Assembly: GCA_023267855.1 (NCBI GenBank)
Contig: JALNLN010000017.1
Location: forward strand, 1-33,356
DNA from: Candidatus Geocrenenecus dongiae
Lineage (GTDB): Archaea > Thermoproteota > Nitrososphaeria_A > Caldarchaeales > Wolframiiraptoraceae
Direction of reading: 5' to 3'
Length of the DNA: 33,356 nt
Positions 1-8,314 of the stretch are shown piece after piece. Positions within the stretch are counted from its first letter, which is position 1, and each line of letters starts with the position of its first letter. The notes under the pieces were generated by a model. The model saw only the letters and a list, made by a program, of their open reading frames with translations, was not told the DNA's origin and did not search any database. Made by a program: the position numbers and the translations under genes.

Positions 1-2
1 AG

Positions 3-497
3 AAGATAAAGGGTAAACGATCTTTTTCAGAAGTTATAAATTATCTTATCGCATCTAACGTATCGTTAAGAGTTGAAAAGATTCTATCCCTCTCGAACTA
101 CTTTACAGGACGTGAAGATGAAATGCTGGAATCTCTAAAAGATAAAATAGAAGATATAGGGATAAGTAGGTTAACAGAGTACGAGCTAATGGTTGGAGCA
201 TTTTACCTATGGAAGAAGTATGGGAATGCAAGAGAACTCGCATGGCTTGATGAAGTTTTAAAATGGCTAACAATATACGAAGTCGATGAAGAAGTCATAA
301 AACTTGCTTCTAAGATAAAATCGGAAGCACTACTAAATGGAGAAAGAGAAACAATCTATGATATCGATTTACTGATAGCGGTTTCAGGGAAAAGTGGTTC
401 AGCCCTGCTCACTCTGGATAAAAATCAGTTTAAGCTAAAGAATTATCTGGAGAACATAGGAATAACAATACTTTCATATACTAATTCTCAATTCTAG
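3..497 (+). CDS. VapB-like antitoxin segment continuous with a PIN (VapC-like) toxin lacking its first catalytic Asp; 5' partial
   Basis: The reading frame is open from the left edge, so the true start is outside the window; the first internal ATG is at 123. The first ~16 visible residues contain KGKRSFSEVINYLI, the pattern of archaeal VapB antitoxins of the DUF217 type. It is followed by a short helix and then, without a stop, by a PIN-domain-like body: TEYELMVGA (acidic motif 2), IYDIDLLIAV (motif 3) and TLDKNQF (motif 4). The usual VapC N-terminus, with a D-T/A-S motif near residue 5, is absent, so about 40 residues of toxin seem to be missing. This looks like an in-frame deletion joining antitoxin to toxin, which probably leaves an inactive nuclease. 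Alternatively, a PIN gene starting at 123 could be read alone, but it would still lack motif 1. The family call is fairly sure; the fusion interpretation is inference. Confidence 0.6.
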   Translation, partial: KIKGKRSFSEVINYLIASNVSLRVEKILSLSNYFTGREDEMLESLKDKIEDIGISRLTEYELMVGAFYLWKKYGNARELAWLDEVLKWLTIYEVDEEVIKLASKIKSEALLNGERETIYDIDLLIAVSGKSGSALLTLDKNQFKLKNYLENIGITILSYTNSQF

Positions 498-571
498 TTA
501 AGTTATTTTTGGTGATCAGTCATGGTGTTCAGAAACTACTACGTTTAGATAAAAGCGATATATGTTTGAAG

Positions 572-1159
572 TTATATTTTTTCTTCTAGTTTCTTAAATT
601 TCTGGAACCATCTTTCATTAGTCGAGATCTGTCGTGAGTATTCAGCAGCTCTAATAACTGCCTTCACGAACTTCCAGAACTCTGTACTTTGAAGATACAG
701 TTCGTCTACTCCTCTTCTATGGAATATTTGGGTGACGACGTATCTATATTTCTCAAGTCTAACTCCTCTAGGCATAGCGTATCCATAAATTCCGTATCCT
801 ATGACTGGGGATCCTTCAGCTTCTAAATCTATGTAGGTTTCAGTCCAGAACTTTACATCATCTACATCTTTCCACTCAATCAACCTACTACCCAAGAGGA
901 ATCCATTACCAAGTATCTTGACTATTGATATTTTATCATATCTGATAGCTAATAATATGAGAGCGATACCTAGAGCTACGGCCACACCAACAATGATGGG
1001 AAAATACTTAGCAGAATCTTCAAGAATTAGTGGCGTAAGTATCAAAACTCCTGGGAAGAGTAGTAATATAAGCATCAAGAACACAATCACCATTAGATAG
1101 TAGAATATCAATGTCTGCCTATTTTTCAAGCGACCGCCTCTAAAATAGATCTTAATCAT
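572..1159 (-). CDS. Small membrane protein with two N-terminal transmembrane helices and a cytoplasmic C-terminal domain
   Basis: A basic N-terminus (KIYFRGGRLKNRQ) is followed by two strongly hydrophobic segments at roughly residues 17-45 and 52-73. A soluble part of about 120 residues then runs from ILGNGFLLGSRLIEWKDVDDVKF to a charged helix at the end. Two membrane helices followed by a beta-rich segment with an I-x-W-x-D-V pattern resemble bacterial PH-like (YdbS/bPH) membrane proteins, but the match is loose and I do not assign a function. The ATG at 1159 is preferred; an in-frame TTG lies immediately upstream at 1162. A weak TATA-like element (CTTTATC, around 1185-1192 on the minus strand) would put transcription start at about 1163, implying a leaderless mRNA. 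The gene is monocistronic as far as can be seen. Confidence 0.65.
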   Translation of the reverse strand: MIKIYFRGGRLKNRQTLIFYYLMVIVFLMLILLLFPGVLILTPLILEDSAKYFPIIVGVAVALGIALILLAIRYDKISIVKILGNGFLLGSRLIEWKDVDDVKFWTETYIDLEAEGSPVIGYGIYGYAMPRGVRLEKYRYVVTQIFHRRGVDELYLQSTEFWKFVKAVIRAAEYSRQISTNERWFQKFKKLEEKI

Positions 1160-1353
1160 CAAAGTAGAATTCTATAATACATTCAGATAAAGCTTACCGA
1201 GAATTGATTTAATATCATTTCCCTTAACATTTAGTAGATTGAGCGTCAAGGCCTGCTTTTATATACTTCTTAAGTAAGTTTTTGTTGAATAAATTCTTTC
1301 AATTGCTTAAAAATACTAAGAATGGTTGTTTTATTTCTTAGAGATTCTGAAGA

Positions 1354-2376
1354 TTATCCCTTTAATGTTTTATCAAGTTCCCTCAAGTCTTCGTGTACGA
1401 ATCTACCTCCATGCGCAATTAGAACTTCATCGAAATATACATCAGGGTTATAGAGACCTACATCTGTATGAGATCTTGCTTTTCCAATACGTCCTCTGAA
1501 TTTTAAGCTTTGAGAGCCAAAACCGAATTCTATTCCCGCATAAAGTCTTTCATCTTCAAGAGGTACCCCGATCAATCTTGCTTTTGGATGAAAACCCCAT
1601 GAGGCATGTGCTACATAATACATTTTTTCATCTTCCATACTTCTTAACCAGTTTTCAAATATTTTTGCTTCTACACCTCCTTCGATTTCAATTATTCTTC
1701 CTTCTTTGATACGTAATTTTACAGGATTTTTAAGAACACCTAACTCTGTTGGAGGCCATATGAAAGTGTCCGCTATTATAGTACCTTCAATACTATCTTC
1801 GATAGGTGCCCACGATATCTGTCCTCCTAATGTTTTGTAAACATGCTTTTCTCTAAGAATTCCATCATTATGAAAAACGGGTCTAGCCGGATCATTTTCA
1901 AATCTTAAATCTGTTCCACTACTGCTCTTTATGTGAACTTCTTTTGCATCTTTAGTAATCTTCGCTAGCCGATCTCCTAATTCACACATTCTTAAATAAT
2001 CAACTCTTCCAATAAGTCTAATCATCATGTCTGGATTCATACCTGTTAACTCGAGAATCCTAGCTCCTGCTTTAAGTGCTTCATTATACGCATTCGTATG
2101 GAGTATATACATCAATGGTAGACTAATAACTACATCACTAGACTTCATTGCTTCAGCAACATGTTTAGGTGGTTCTACATTTACTTCTTCTCTTGTCTCA
2201 TATATCATGATGGAAGGTTCTGCATTTAAAGAATATGCTGCAGATGCCAACATTTTTAGCATCTCCCAATCTACAACTGTATCAGCTAAGATCAAGATAT
2301 TTTCACCAGACTTAATTAGAGCAAGATCTCGGACTGTTTTTAAAGCTGAGTTATAGAGCTCCATAAACATACTCAT
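1354..2376 (-). CDS. M29-type aminopeptidase / NicX-like metalloenzyme family protein
   Basis: The 340 residues match the layout of the thermophilic aminopeptidase T (M29) superfamily, which also contains 2,5-dihydroxypyridine dioxygenase (NicX). Putative metal ligands lie in the second half: Glu193 (SWAPIEDS), His257 (AHASWGF), Glu283 (GIEFGFG), and His303 and Asp305 (RSHTDVG), with a conserved GGRFVH near the end. The first half is a Rossmann-like region starting SGENILILADT. The start ATG at 2376 has AAGGTGG about 10 nt upstream and a TATA box at 2411-2420. It is divergent from the AroM-family gene, and both sit at the far end of the Dpp/DUF1177 operon, which suggests a shared pathway: hydrolysis of an imported peptide-like compound, or ring-opening chemistry as in NicX. 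The superfamily call is confident; peptidase versus ring-cleavage activity is not decided by the sequence. Confidence 0.8.
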   Translation of the reverse strand: MSMFMELYNSALKTVRDLALIKSGENILILADTVVDWEMLKMLASAAYSLNAEPSIMIYETREEVNVEPPKHVAEAMKSSDVVISLPLMYILHTNAYNEALKAGARILELTGMNPDMMIRLIGRVDYLRMCELGDRLAKITKDAKEVHIKSSSGTDLRFENDPARPVFHNDGILREKHVYKTLGGQISWAPIEDSIEGTIIADTFIWPPTELGVLKNPVKLRIKEGRIIEIEGGVEAKIFENWLRSMEDEKMYYVAHASWGFHPKARLIGVPLEDERLYAGIEFGFGSQSLKFRGRIGKARSHTDVGLYNPDVYFDEVLIAHGGRFVHEDLRELDKTLKG

Positions 2377-2410
2377 GATTATTATACCACCTTATGTTTT
2401 GGGTAACGAT

Positions 2411-2420
2411 CTTATATAAA
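2411..2420 (-). promoter_or_regulatory. TATA box for the M29-like gene
   Basis: TTTATATAAG on the minus strand, centred about 40 nt upstream of the ATG at 2376. It predicts a transcription start near 2390 and a leader of about 14 nt containing AAGGTGG. The AT-rich block just to the right (2440-2475) probably carries the divergent promoter of the AroM-family gene. Confidence 0.55.
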
Positions 2421-2501
2421 TATTTTTAAAGAATATCTTCTTCATTAAGAAATAAAAAGAAATAAAATAATAGGATGATTATTTAGAATGCAGAATAGGT
2501 T

Positions 2502-3182
2502 ATGTTGAATCGTATTGGTATGTTAACGATTGGACAATCTCCAAGAGAAGATATTATGAATGATCTTTCAAAAATTCTACCGAGCAGTATAGAAATAATA
2601 GAGGTAGGCGCTTTAGACGACTTCAAAAGTAAGAAAGAAGTAATGGAATGCCTAACACCTGAACCAGGTGAAGTAGTTTATATTTCAAGATTAAGAGATG
2701 GATCAGAGGTAAGAGTATCTAAAGAAAAACTTATACCTCTTATGAAATCGAAGATTAAATATCTAGATTCACAGAAAGTTGATGTAATAATCATATTGTG
2801 TTCTGGAGAATTCCCTGAATTTGAAGCTACTACTGCTATAGTGTATCCCGATAAAATACTTAAAGGAGTTGCTTCAAGTATTTATTATAATGGAGAAGTT
2901 GCTGTACTTATACCATCTTCTGAACAGATAGATTATGCGTATGATAAATGGTCAAAATATTTTCATAAATTAAAGATTATATCTATCTCACCGTATTCGT
3001 CGGATATCAGAGATTTCACCATAGTTGGAGAGAAGATAAGAAGTAAAGATATCAGGTTTGTTATAATGGATTGTATGGGTTATAGTTTCATGCATAAACA
3101 TATTTTACGGAATTCAGCTCCTCTAGCCAAGGTAATTACTACTAGAGGGATTGTAGGTAAAATTATCTTAGAAATGTTCTAA
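2502..3182 (+). CDS. AroM family protein
   Basis: The N-terminus reads RIGMLTIGQSPREDI, the hallmark of the AroM family (G-x-L-T-I-G-Q-S-P-R), and the length (226 residues) is normal for it. A second conserved patch, IIILCSGEFPEF, carries a cysteine in the position where Asp/Glu/hydantoin racemases have a catalytic one; AroM proteins are distant relatives of that fold. VIMDCMGY near residue 190 supplies a second Cys, as expected for a two-Cys racemase-like site. The biochemical activity of AroM is not established as far as I know. The start ATG has no clear SD, fitting a short leader. The gene is transcribed divergently from the M29-like gene and converges on dppC. Its position beside DUF1177, DUF917 and a racemase-like gene suggests it works on the same imported substrate. 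Confidence 0.85.
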   Translation: MLNRIGMLTIGQSPREDIMNDLSKILPSSIEIIEVGALDDFKSKKEVMECLTPEPGEVVYISRLRDGSEVRVSKEKLIPLMKSKIKYLDSQKVDVIIILCSGEFPEFEATTAIVYPDKILKGVASSIYYNGEVAVLIPSSEQIDYAYDKWSKYFHKLKIISISPYSSDIRDFTIVGEKIRSKDIRFVIMDCMGYSFMHKHILRNSAPLAKVITTRGIVGKIILEMF

Positions 3183-3230
3183 GACAGTTCCCTTCATTAA
3201 AGCTTTTCAAAACAATTTGTTGAAGAATCG

Positions 3231-4118
3231 TTATCTTTTTCTTAAACGTGGATTTAAATATTCTACTAATCCATCTCCTAATAAGTTAAGTCCTATTACT
3301 ATTATGGATAGCATTAAACCTGGGAAAACGGCCATCCACCACGCATTCATTAAATACTGTTGAGCTGTATTCAACATTAAACCTAAGCTAGGTACATTTG
3401 GATCAGCTATGCCTAGAAACCCTAATCCAGCTTCTATCAATATGGCAGCATTAATTTGTAGAATTATGTAGGGTATAACCGCTGGCATCGCATTTGGTAG
3501 TATTTCACTAAAGATTATCTTCATATCAGATAATCCTATTGCTTTAGCAGCTTCTATAAAAGGTCTCTCTTTTATTGAGAGGAACTCAGCTCGAACCATT
3601 CTTGCTATCCCAGGCCAACTAACCACCCCTATAGCTAAGATTATATTTTGGAAATTTTGACCAAATATTGCGACAATGACTAAAGCTAGTAAGAATTGAG
3701 GTAGAATTAAAGTCATATCTGTTATTCTCATTAGAAAATCTTCTATTATACCTCTATAATAACCTGCTAAGACACCTATCAATGTTCCAATTATGACGGC
3801 TATCGAAACAGAGCTCAATCCTACTATAAGCGATGTTCTTATACCATAGATAACGTTACTATAGATGTCTCGACCTAAATCATCCGTTCCGAAAAGATAG
3901 TGATTATTGGGAATTGTAAATGGTTTACCAACAAGCGTTTTAAGTGGAGGATGCCATGTTATGAAGGGTGCAGTTATAGCCATTATAGTAATAATGGAAA
4001 TAATTATCAATCCTGCGAAAATACGGGAATTCATCTGAGTAAGAATTATCTTCTTGATTGGGAATTGAAGATAACCAGATTTTAAAAGAAAATTCTTCTT
4101 AATTTTTTCATTCTTCAT
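3231..4118 (-). CDS. dppC: Oligo/dipeptide-type ABC transporter permease, DppC-like
   Basis: An inner-membrane permease of the Opp/Dpp class. A short cytoplasmic N-terminus is followed by a first membrane helix (FAGLIIISIITIMAITAPF), a loop with the DppC-typical FGTDDLGRDIYS, and a five-helix BPD_transp_1 core. The EAA cytoplasmic loop is seen as FIEAAKAIGLSDMKIIFSEILPN, which docks on the ATPases. The end, LLGDGLVEYLNPRLRKR, is the usual DppC C-terminus. The ATG at 4118 is chosen because GAGGTGA lies 5 nt upstream; a GTG at 4127 is an in-frame alternative that would overlap dppB by 4 nt. This is the last gene of the operon that starts at 11919. Its substrate is set by the binding protein and is unknown. 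Confidence 0.92.
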   Translation of the reverse strand: MKNEKIKKNFLLKSGYLQFPIKKIILTQMNSRIFAGLIIISIITIMAITAPFITWHPPLKTLVGKPFTIPNNHYLFGTDDLGRDIYSNVIYGIRTSLIVGLSSVSIAVIIGTLIGVLAGYYRGIIEDFLMRITDMTLILPQFLLALVIVAIFGQNFQNIILAIGVVSWPGIARMVRAEFLSIKERPFIEAAKAIGLSDMKIIFSEILPNAMPAVIPYIILQINAAILIEAGLGFLGIADPNVPSLGLMLNTAQQYLMNAWWMAVFPGLMLSIIVIGLNLLGDGLVEYLNPRLRKR

Positions 4119-4123
4119 ACATG

Positions 4124-4130
4124 TCACCTC
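4124..4130 (-). promoter_or_regulatory. Shine-Dalgarno GAGGTGA deciding the dppC start, overlapping the dppB stop
   Basis: GAGGTGA on the minus strand ends 5 nt before the ATG at 4118. Its last three bases are the TGA stop of dppB, a layout that favours translational coupling between the two permease subunits. Confidence 0.7.
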
Positions 4131-5092
4131 ACACGAATTCTTGGATCCAGTAATCCGTAAAGTAGATCTACAATTAGATTTGCGATAATGATGATTATTG
4201 AACCATATATGAATATTCCAAGTATAACTGGGTAATCTCTAAGCCTAATCGAGTCGTATAACAACGAGCCCATTCCAGGCCATGCGAAGACCGTTTCTGT
4301 TAAAATTGCTCCTACAAGTAGAACACCGGTGTTGAACCCTATATAAGTTACAACAGGTATTAGAGCATTTCTAAGAGCATGTCTGAATATTACTCTACTT
4401 TCCGGCAATCCTTTTGAACGAGCTGTCACTATATAATCTTGGGTAAGTGCCTCCAATACGCTTCCTCTTGTAATCTTTGTCGTGTAAGCTAAGTTGAAGA
4501 TTGCTAATGTCATAACCGGTAAAACTAGATGATATATCACGTCTAGAACATAATCTATTCCTTGATAACTTCTTCCAACCGTAACCATTCCACCTAATGG
4601 GAAGATTCCCAGTCTAACAGCGAAAACTATGAGTATAATTTGTCCTAACCAGAAGTAGGGTATTGAGATACCAAATAATGAGAGTGTGGAGAGTGAAATG
4701 TCAAGAACACCTTTTCGTGCAGCAGCAATAGTCCCTATCATTATTCCAATTAAAGCTGAGAAGAACATTGCAGTTAAAACTAATAGGAGAGTAGCAGGTA
4801 TACGGTCAACTATCAATTTAGCTACTGGCTCAGACCTGAGATAAGAATATCCTAAATCACCTTTTAACACATTTGAGAGATATATTATAAAACGTTCGTG
4901 AAGAGGTTTATCAAGTCCCAATCTTGCTCGTGCAGTTTTTATAAATTCTTCATCTCCAACTTCTCCTACCAGGATAAATGTAGGGTCTCCTGGAGCCATG
5001 TGTACGAGTATAAAGGTTATTATTATAACTGCAAATATCATCGGTATATATTGTAATAACTTTTTAATTATGAAAGGTATGAGAGAAGACAT
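4124..5092 (-). CDS. dppB: Oligo/dipeptide-type ABC transporter permease, DppB-like
   Basis: A 322-residue permease of the DppB/OppB class. A hydrophobic first helix (YIPMIFAVIIITFILVHMAPGDP) includes the family's conserved H-x-x-P-G-D-P. Next come an extracytoplasmic loop with LGLDKPLHERF and a five-to-six-helix core. The EAA loop reads YIVTARSKGLPESRVIFRHALRN and the C-terminus LLYGLLDPRIRVR. The start has a perfect ribosome site, GGAGGTG at 5101-5107, 8 nt upstream. The coding end overlaps the dppC ribosome site. It pairs with DppC to form the membrane channel of the transporter. Confidence 0.93.
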   Translation of the reverse strand: MSSLIPFIIKKLLQYIPMIFAVIIITFILVHMAPGDPTFILVGEVGDEEFIKTARARLGLDKPLHERFIIYLSNVLKGDLGYSYLRSEPVAKLIVDRIPATLLLVLTAMFFSALIGIMIGTIAAARKGVLDISLSTLSLFGISIPYFWLGQIILIVFAVRLGIFPLGGMVTVGRSYQGIDYVLDVIYHLVLPVMTLAIFNLAYTTKITRGSVLEALTQDYIVTARSKGLPESRVIFRHALRNALIPVVTYIGFNTGVLLVGAILTETVFAWPGMGSLLYDSIRLRDYPVILGIFIYGSIIIIIANLIVDLLYGLLDPRIRVR

Positions 5093-5100
5093 TTTATTTA

Positions 5101-5107
5101 CACCTCC
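5101..5107 (-). promoter_or_regulatory. Shine-Dalgarno GGAGGTG for dppB
   Basis: GGAGGTG on the minus strand, 8 nt before the ATG at 5092, in the 70-nt gap after dppF. It is a full-length match to the archaeal anti-SD and fixes the dppB start. Confidence 0.75.
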
Positions 5108-5162
5108 TATTTTTAAGATATTTTTCTCGATAAAAAGTCTTTTCTTAAACTAAATTGTAAAG

Positions 5163-6155
5163 CTAATATTGTGCATATAGAAAACAGGAAACAAGTCTAT
5201 CTTCAACTTGGAAGTATTGTGGAACTTCTACCTTACATCTCTCCATAACGTAAGGGCATCTAGGATGGAAATGACAGCCAGGAGGTGGATTTATTAGAGA
5301 AGGCGGTTCTCCACTTATAGGTATACGTTTCTTTGTTCTTGCAATTTCTGGATCTGGTATCGGAACTGCTGAGATAAGCATTCTCGTATAAGGATGAAGA
5401 GGAGATTTAATTATGCTATCTGTCTCACCAAATTCAACCATTCTTCCTGAATACATTACTAGAGTATCTTTACACATGCTCTTAATCAATGCGATGTCGT
5501 GGGAGATGATTATGTATATCATGTCCTCTCCACGTTCTCTATATATGTTTAAAAGCAGGTTGATTATCTGTCCTCTAACAGATACATCAAGAGCAGATAC
5601 GGGTTCATCAGCTATTAAGAGCTTAGGATTGAGAGCAATTGCTCTAGCTATACATACTCTCTGTCTCTGCCCTCCACTAAGTTCATGAGGGTATCTATCA
5701 AGAAATAATTCTGGAGGAGATAAACCAACTTTCTCCAATAAATCTAGTACTCTATCATAGATTTCTTCATTGCTTAAAGACGTATGTAGTTTAAACACCT
5801 GTGTAAGTATCTGCTTTACTTTCTTTCTAGGATTTAGAGAAGCCATAGGATCTTGGAATATCATCTGCATTTTCGGTCTAAGTTTTCTCAACTCATGCTT
5901 ATCTAAGTCGAAGATGTTCTTGTTATCAAAATAGACAGATCCCGATGTTGGTTCTATAAGCCGTAGTATTACACGTGCTAAAGTAGTTTTACCTGATCCG
6001 CTTTCACCCACTATACCTAAGGTTCCCCCTCTTCTGATGCTGAAACTTATGTTATCAACAGCTTTAACATATTTCTGAGACTTGATGAGAAAGCTTTTAC
6101 TTACTGGAAAATACTTTTTAACATTTACAACTTTCAGAAAGAAATTTTTCTCCAT
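5163..6155 (-). CDS. dppF: Oligo/dipeptide ABC transporter ATPase, DppF-like
   Basis: A cytoplasmic ATPase of about 330 residues. Walker A is GESGSGKT (about residues 50-57), followed by the Q-loop region (IFQDPMASLNPR), signature LSGGQRQR, Walker B LLIADEPVSALD and the H-loop IIISHD. The C-terminal oligopeptide-transporter extension holds INPPPGCHFHPRCPYVMERC, whose cysteines match those reported to bind an Fe-S cluster in some DppD/F proteins. The ATG at 6155 is chosen over an in-frame ATG at 6179 because GGAGTGA sits 5 nt upstream and this avoids overlap with dppD. It forms a heterodimer with DppD. Confidence 0.93.
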   Translation of the reverse strand: MEKNFFLKVVNVKKYFPVSKSFLIKSQKYVKAVDNISFSIRRGGTLGIVGESGSGKTTLARVILRLIEPTSGSVYFDNKNIFDLDKHELRKLRPKMQMIFQDPMASLNPRKKVKQILTQVFKLHTSLSNEEIYDRVLDLLEKVGLSPPELFLDRYPHELSGGQRQRVCIARAIALNPKLLIADEPVSALDVSVRGQIINLLLNIYRERGEDMIYIIISHDIALIKSMCKDTLVMYSGRMVEFGETDSIIKSPLHPYTRMLISAVPIPDPEIARTKKRIPISGEPPSLINPPPGCHFHPRCPYVMERCKVEVPQYFQVEDRLVSCFLYAQY

Positions 6156-6160
6156 AAAAA

Positions 6161-6167
6161 TCACTCC
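6161..6167 (-). promoter_or_regulatory. Shine-Dalgarno GGAGTGA deciding the dppF start, overlapping the dppD stop
   Basis: GGAGTGA on the minus strand lies 5 nt before the ATG at 6155, and its terminal TGA is the dppD stop codon (6161-6163). The same stop-inside-SD design recurs at the dppB/dppC junction. Confidence 0.65.
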
Positions 6168-7126
6168 ATAAGCCAGCATGCAACATATCTATTCTTATCA
6201 AAATTTACTAATGGGGGTTCTTCTTGTCTACATTTTTCAAACATATAAGGGCATCGTGGATGAAACCTACATCCAGAAGGTGGATTGATTAGGTCTGGTA
6301 TACTTCCTCCTATAATGGATATCTTACTCTCCGATTCCTTAATTGTTGGAACAGCGTCAAGTAAGCCTACAGTATAAGGGTGTTTTGGATCTCGGTACAG
6401 ATTATAAACATCTGCTAACTCTACTATTTTACCAGCATACATTATTGCAACTTTATCGCAAGTCTCAGCTACTATTCCTAAATCATGGGTAACAAGAATT
6501 AAAGCTATTTTTAATTCTTGGATTAAATTTCTCAATAATTCTAAAACTTCTGCTTGAACAGTAACATCTAACGCTGTAGTAGGTTCGTCAGCTATTAGAA
6601 GTTCTGGATTGCAAGAAATAGCTATTGAGATCATGACCCTCTGCTTCATACCTCCACTTAATTGATGGGGATAACGTGATGCTACATTTTCTGCATCTGG
6701 AATTTTTAGCTTCTTTAATAACTCTAATACTTTTTCTTTAGCTTCTTTTAATGAACAATTTTGATGATATACTATGCTCTCCGCTATTTGATCACCAACC
6801 TTCATTACTGGATTGAGATAAGTCATAGGGTCTTGGAAAACCACACCTATCCTCCGCCCTCTTATTCTTCTCAGTTCTTTTTCAGAAAGTTTTGTCAAGT
6901 CCACTTTTTCTGGATACAACCAAATACTTCCACCTAAAATTCGTGCATTATCTGGAAGCAGCCTCGGTATCGATAGAGCTAGAGTGGTCTTACCGCTTCC
7001 AGATTCTCCAACAATAGCTAATGCTTCTCCTCTACTAATTTCTAATGAAACATTGTCTACAGCTTTGACTAAGCCTTGTGAAGTATTATAGTAAACGATT
7101 AAATTAGATATCTCGATTAGTTTCAA
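6161..7126 (-). CDS. dppD: Oligo/dipeptide ABC transporter ATPase, DppD-like
   Basis: A cytoplasmic ATPase of 321 residues with Walker A GESGSGKT (40-47), Q-loop VVFQDPMTYLNP, signature LSGGMKQR, Walker B LLIADEPTTALD and switch ILVTHD. The C-terminal segment GCRFHPRCPYMFEKCRQEEPP is the cysteine-bearing Opp/Dpp extension. LSGGMKQR is typical of DppD, whereas LSGGQRQR is typical of DppF, which supports the assignment of the pair. The start is a TTG at 7126 (next codons KLIEISNLI), preceded by AGGGG. The 97-nt gap upstream contains TTAAAAAG, which might be an internal promoter, but this is weak. It energises the DppBC channel. Confidence 0.92.
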   Translation of the reverse strand: MKLIEISNLIVYYNTSQGLVKAVDNVSLEISRGEALAIVGESGSGKTTLALSIPRLLPDNARILGGSIWLYPEKVDLTKLSEKELRRIRGRRIGVVFQDPMTYLNPVMKVGDQIAESIVYHQNCSLKEAKEKVLELLKKLKIPDAENVASRYPHQLSGGMKQRVMISIAISCNPELLIADEPTTALDVTVQAEVLELLRNLIQELKIALILVTHDLGIVAETCDKVAIMYAGKIVELADVYNLYRDPKHPYTVGLLDAVPTIKESESKISIIGGSIPDLINPPSGCRFHPRCPYMFEKCRQEEPPLVNFDKNRYVACWLME

Positions 7127-7223
7127 TGATGGCCCCTAAGTTTATGTTGATGTAGATTGTTAATAAAGCTTTTTAAGATAGCCACGCTAGAATATTTGTT
7201 CATTCTTTAAAGTATTTGGAGGC

Positions 7224-8309
7224 CTACTTGTAAAACATTGCGATCTCTTTATTGACTATTCTCTCTACTTCCTTCAGTAATTCAATATCTTTAACACCTG
7301 CACCTAATGGTATTTTTTCCTTCGGAATCGCCATTAATAGTATTTCATCACCTCTACGAATTTCTGCAGATGAAACAGGTAGACTCGTCTTAATATTTAG
7401 GGTGACTATTAAGTCCGGGAAAGTGGCAAGTCTTCTATTCTTCGAATCTTCAAGTGTTATATATTCATTCCAGAAAGTTATTTCATATCTATCTAATTTA
7501 CCGTTTATTATAATCCTACCTATATCATACCCACCCTTACTTTCAAGTAAAACATGATCCACTACCCCTTTATCAATAATCTTTCCATACGTTAACTTGA
7601 GAATTTCTTCACATATCTTCTCAACGTCATTTTTATACTTCTGAAATATTTTACCTACTTCTATCGCATTGGTTAAAGCACCTACAGCTGCATTCTTCTT
7701 AATGAATTCAGGTGCTACAGGATTTCTAGCAACTGCTATCATACCTCCAGCTTGAACTGAAGCTTCTCTTATTATCTTATCAACTTTTTGTATTGAACCT
7801 GTTGCAATTACTTCAATATATCTGTTAAGATTTTTGCTTCCTCCCACAGCTGTTTGGATAGATACATAGTCTGCTACTTTATGAAGACCCATAGAGCCCA
7901 TTACACCTGTAGGATGTGCCCGCCCATCTGCAGGTGCATCAATAACCGGTATATCGAATACGGCGGCAGGTATCCATCCATTAACAGTTGATAGTCCACC
8001 ATTTTCAGAAGTTATAAAACCTGATATAGAGATATTCGTTACATCTAGAAGTAGTTGAACAGACCTAATGATGTGGCTTGGAAGTACGTATCTTTCATGA
8101 GCAGAAGGAGCTCCAACGATGGAGGAAGTAACGATATAGCTGTCTTCATTTTTTAACACATCATCTATACCAAGAATTATAACGTCACCCAATTCTATAG
8201 CAAGCTTAGCATATCTTAATCCTGTATTTAGGTCTCCTCCTCCACCTCCTCCATAAAAAGCTCCACCTAAAACTGCTGCTTCAGCAATCGATTCATCTAC
8301 TTTAATCAT
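7224..8309 (-). CDS. DUF917 / S-methyl-thiohydantoin desulfurase-like domain protein
   Basis: The 361 residues fit a full-length DUF917 protein. The N-terminus has the glycine run GGGGGGD at 20-26, then SENGG (101-105) and DAPADGRAHPTG (124-135), all family hallmarks, followed by a smaller C-terminal beta-rich domain ending IPLGAGVKDIELL. The family is named for S-methyl-thiohydantoin desulfurase and is often encoded with hydantoinases and hydantoin racemases; the chemistry of most members is unproven. Here it follows a racemase-like gene by 5 nt and precedes the ATPases, so it is cotranscribed with a transporter. I infer a role in opening or modifying a hydantoin-like imported compound. Confidence 0.85.
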   Translation of the reverse strand: MIKVDESIAEAAVLGGAFYGGGGGGDLNTGLRYAKLAIELGDVIILGIDDVLKNEDSYIVTSSIVGAPSAHERYVLPSHIIRSVQLLLDVTNISISGFITSENGGLSTVNGWIPAAVFDIPVIDAPADGRAHPTGVMGSMGLHKVADYVSIQTAVGGSKNLNRYIEVIATGSIQKVDKIIREASVQAGGMIAVARNPVAPEFIKKNAAVGALTNAIEVGKIFQKYKNDVEKICEEILKLTYGKIIDKGVVDHVLLESKGGYDIGRIIINGKLDRYEITFWNEYITLEDSKNRRLATFPDLIVTLNIKTSLPVSSAEIRRGDEILLMAIPKEKIPLGAGVKDIELLKEVERIVNKEIAMFYK

Positions 8310-8314
8310 ATCTA

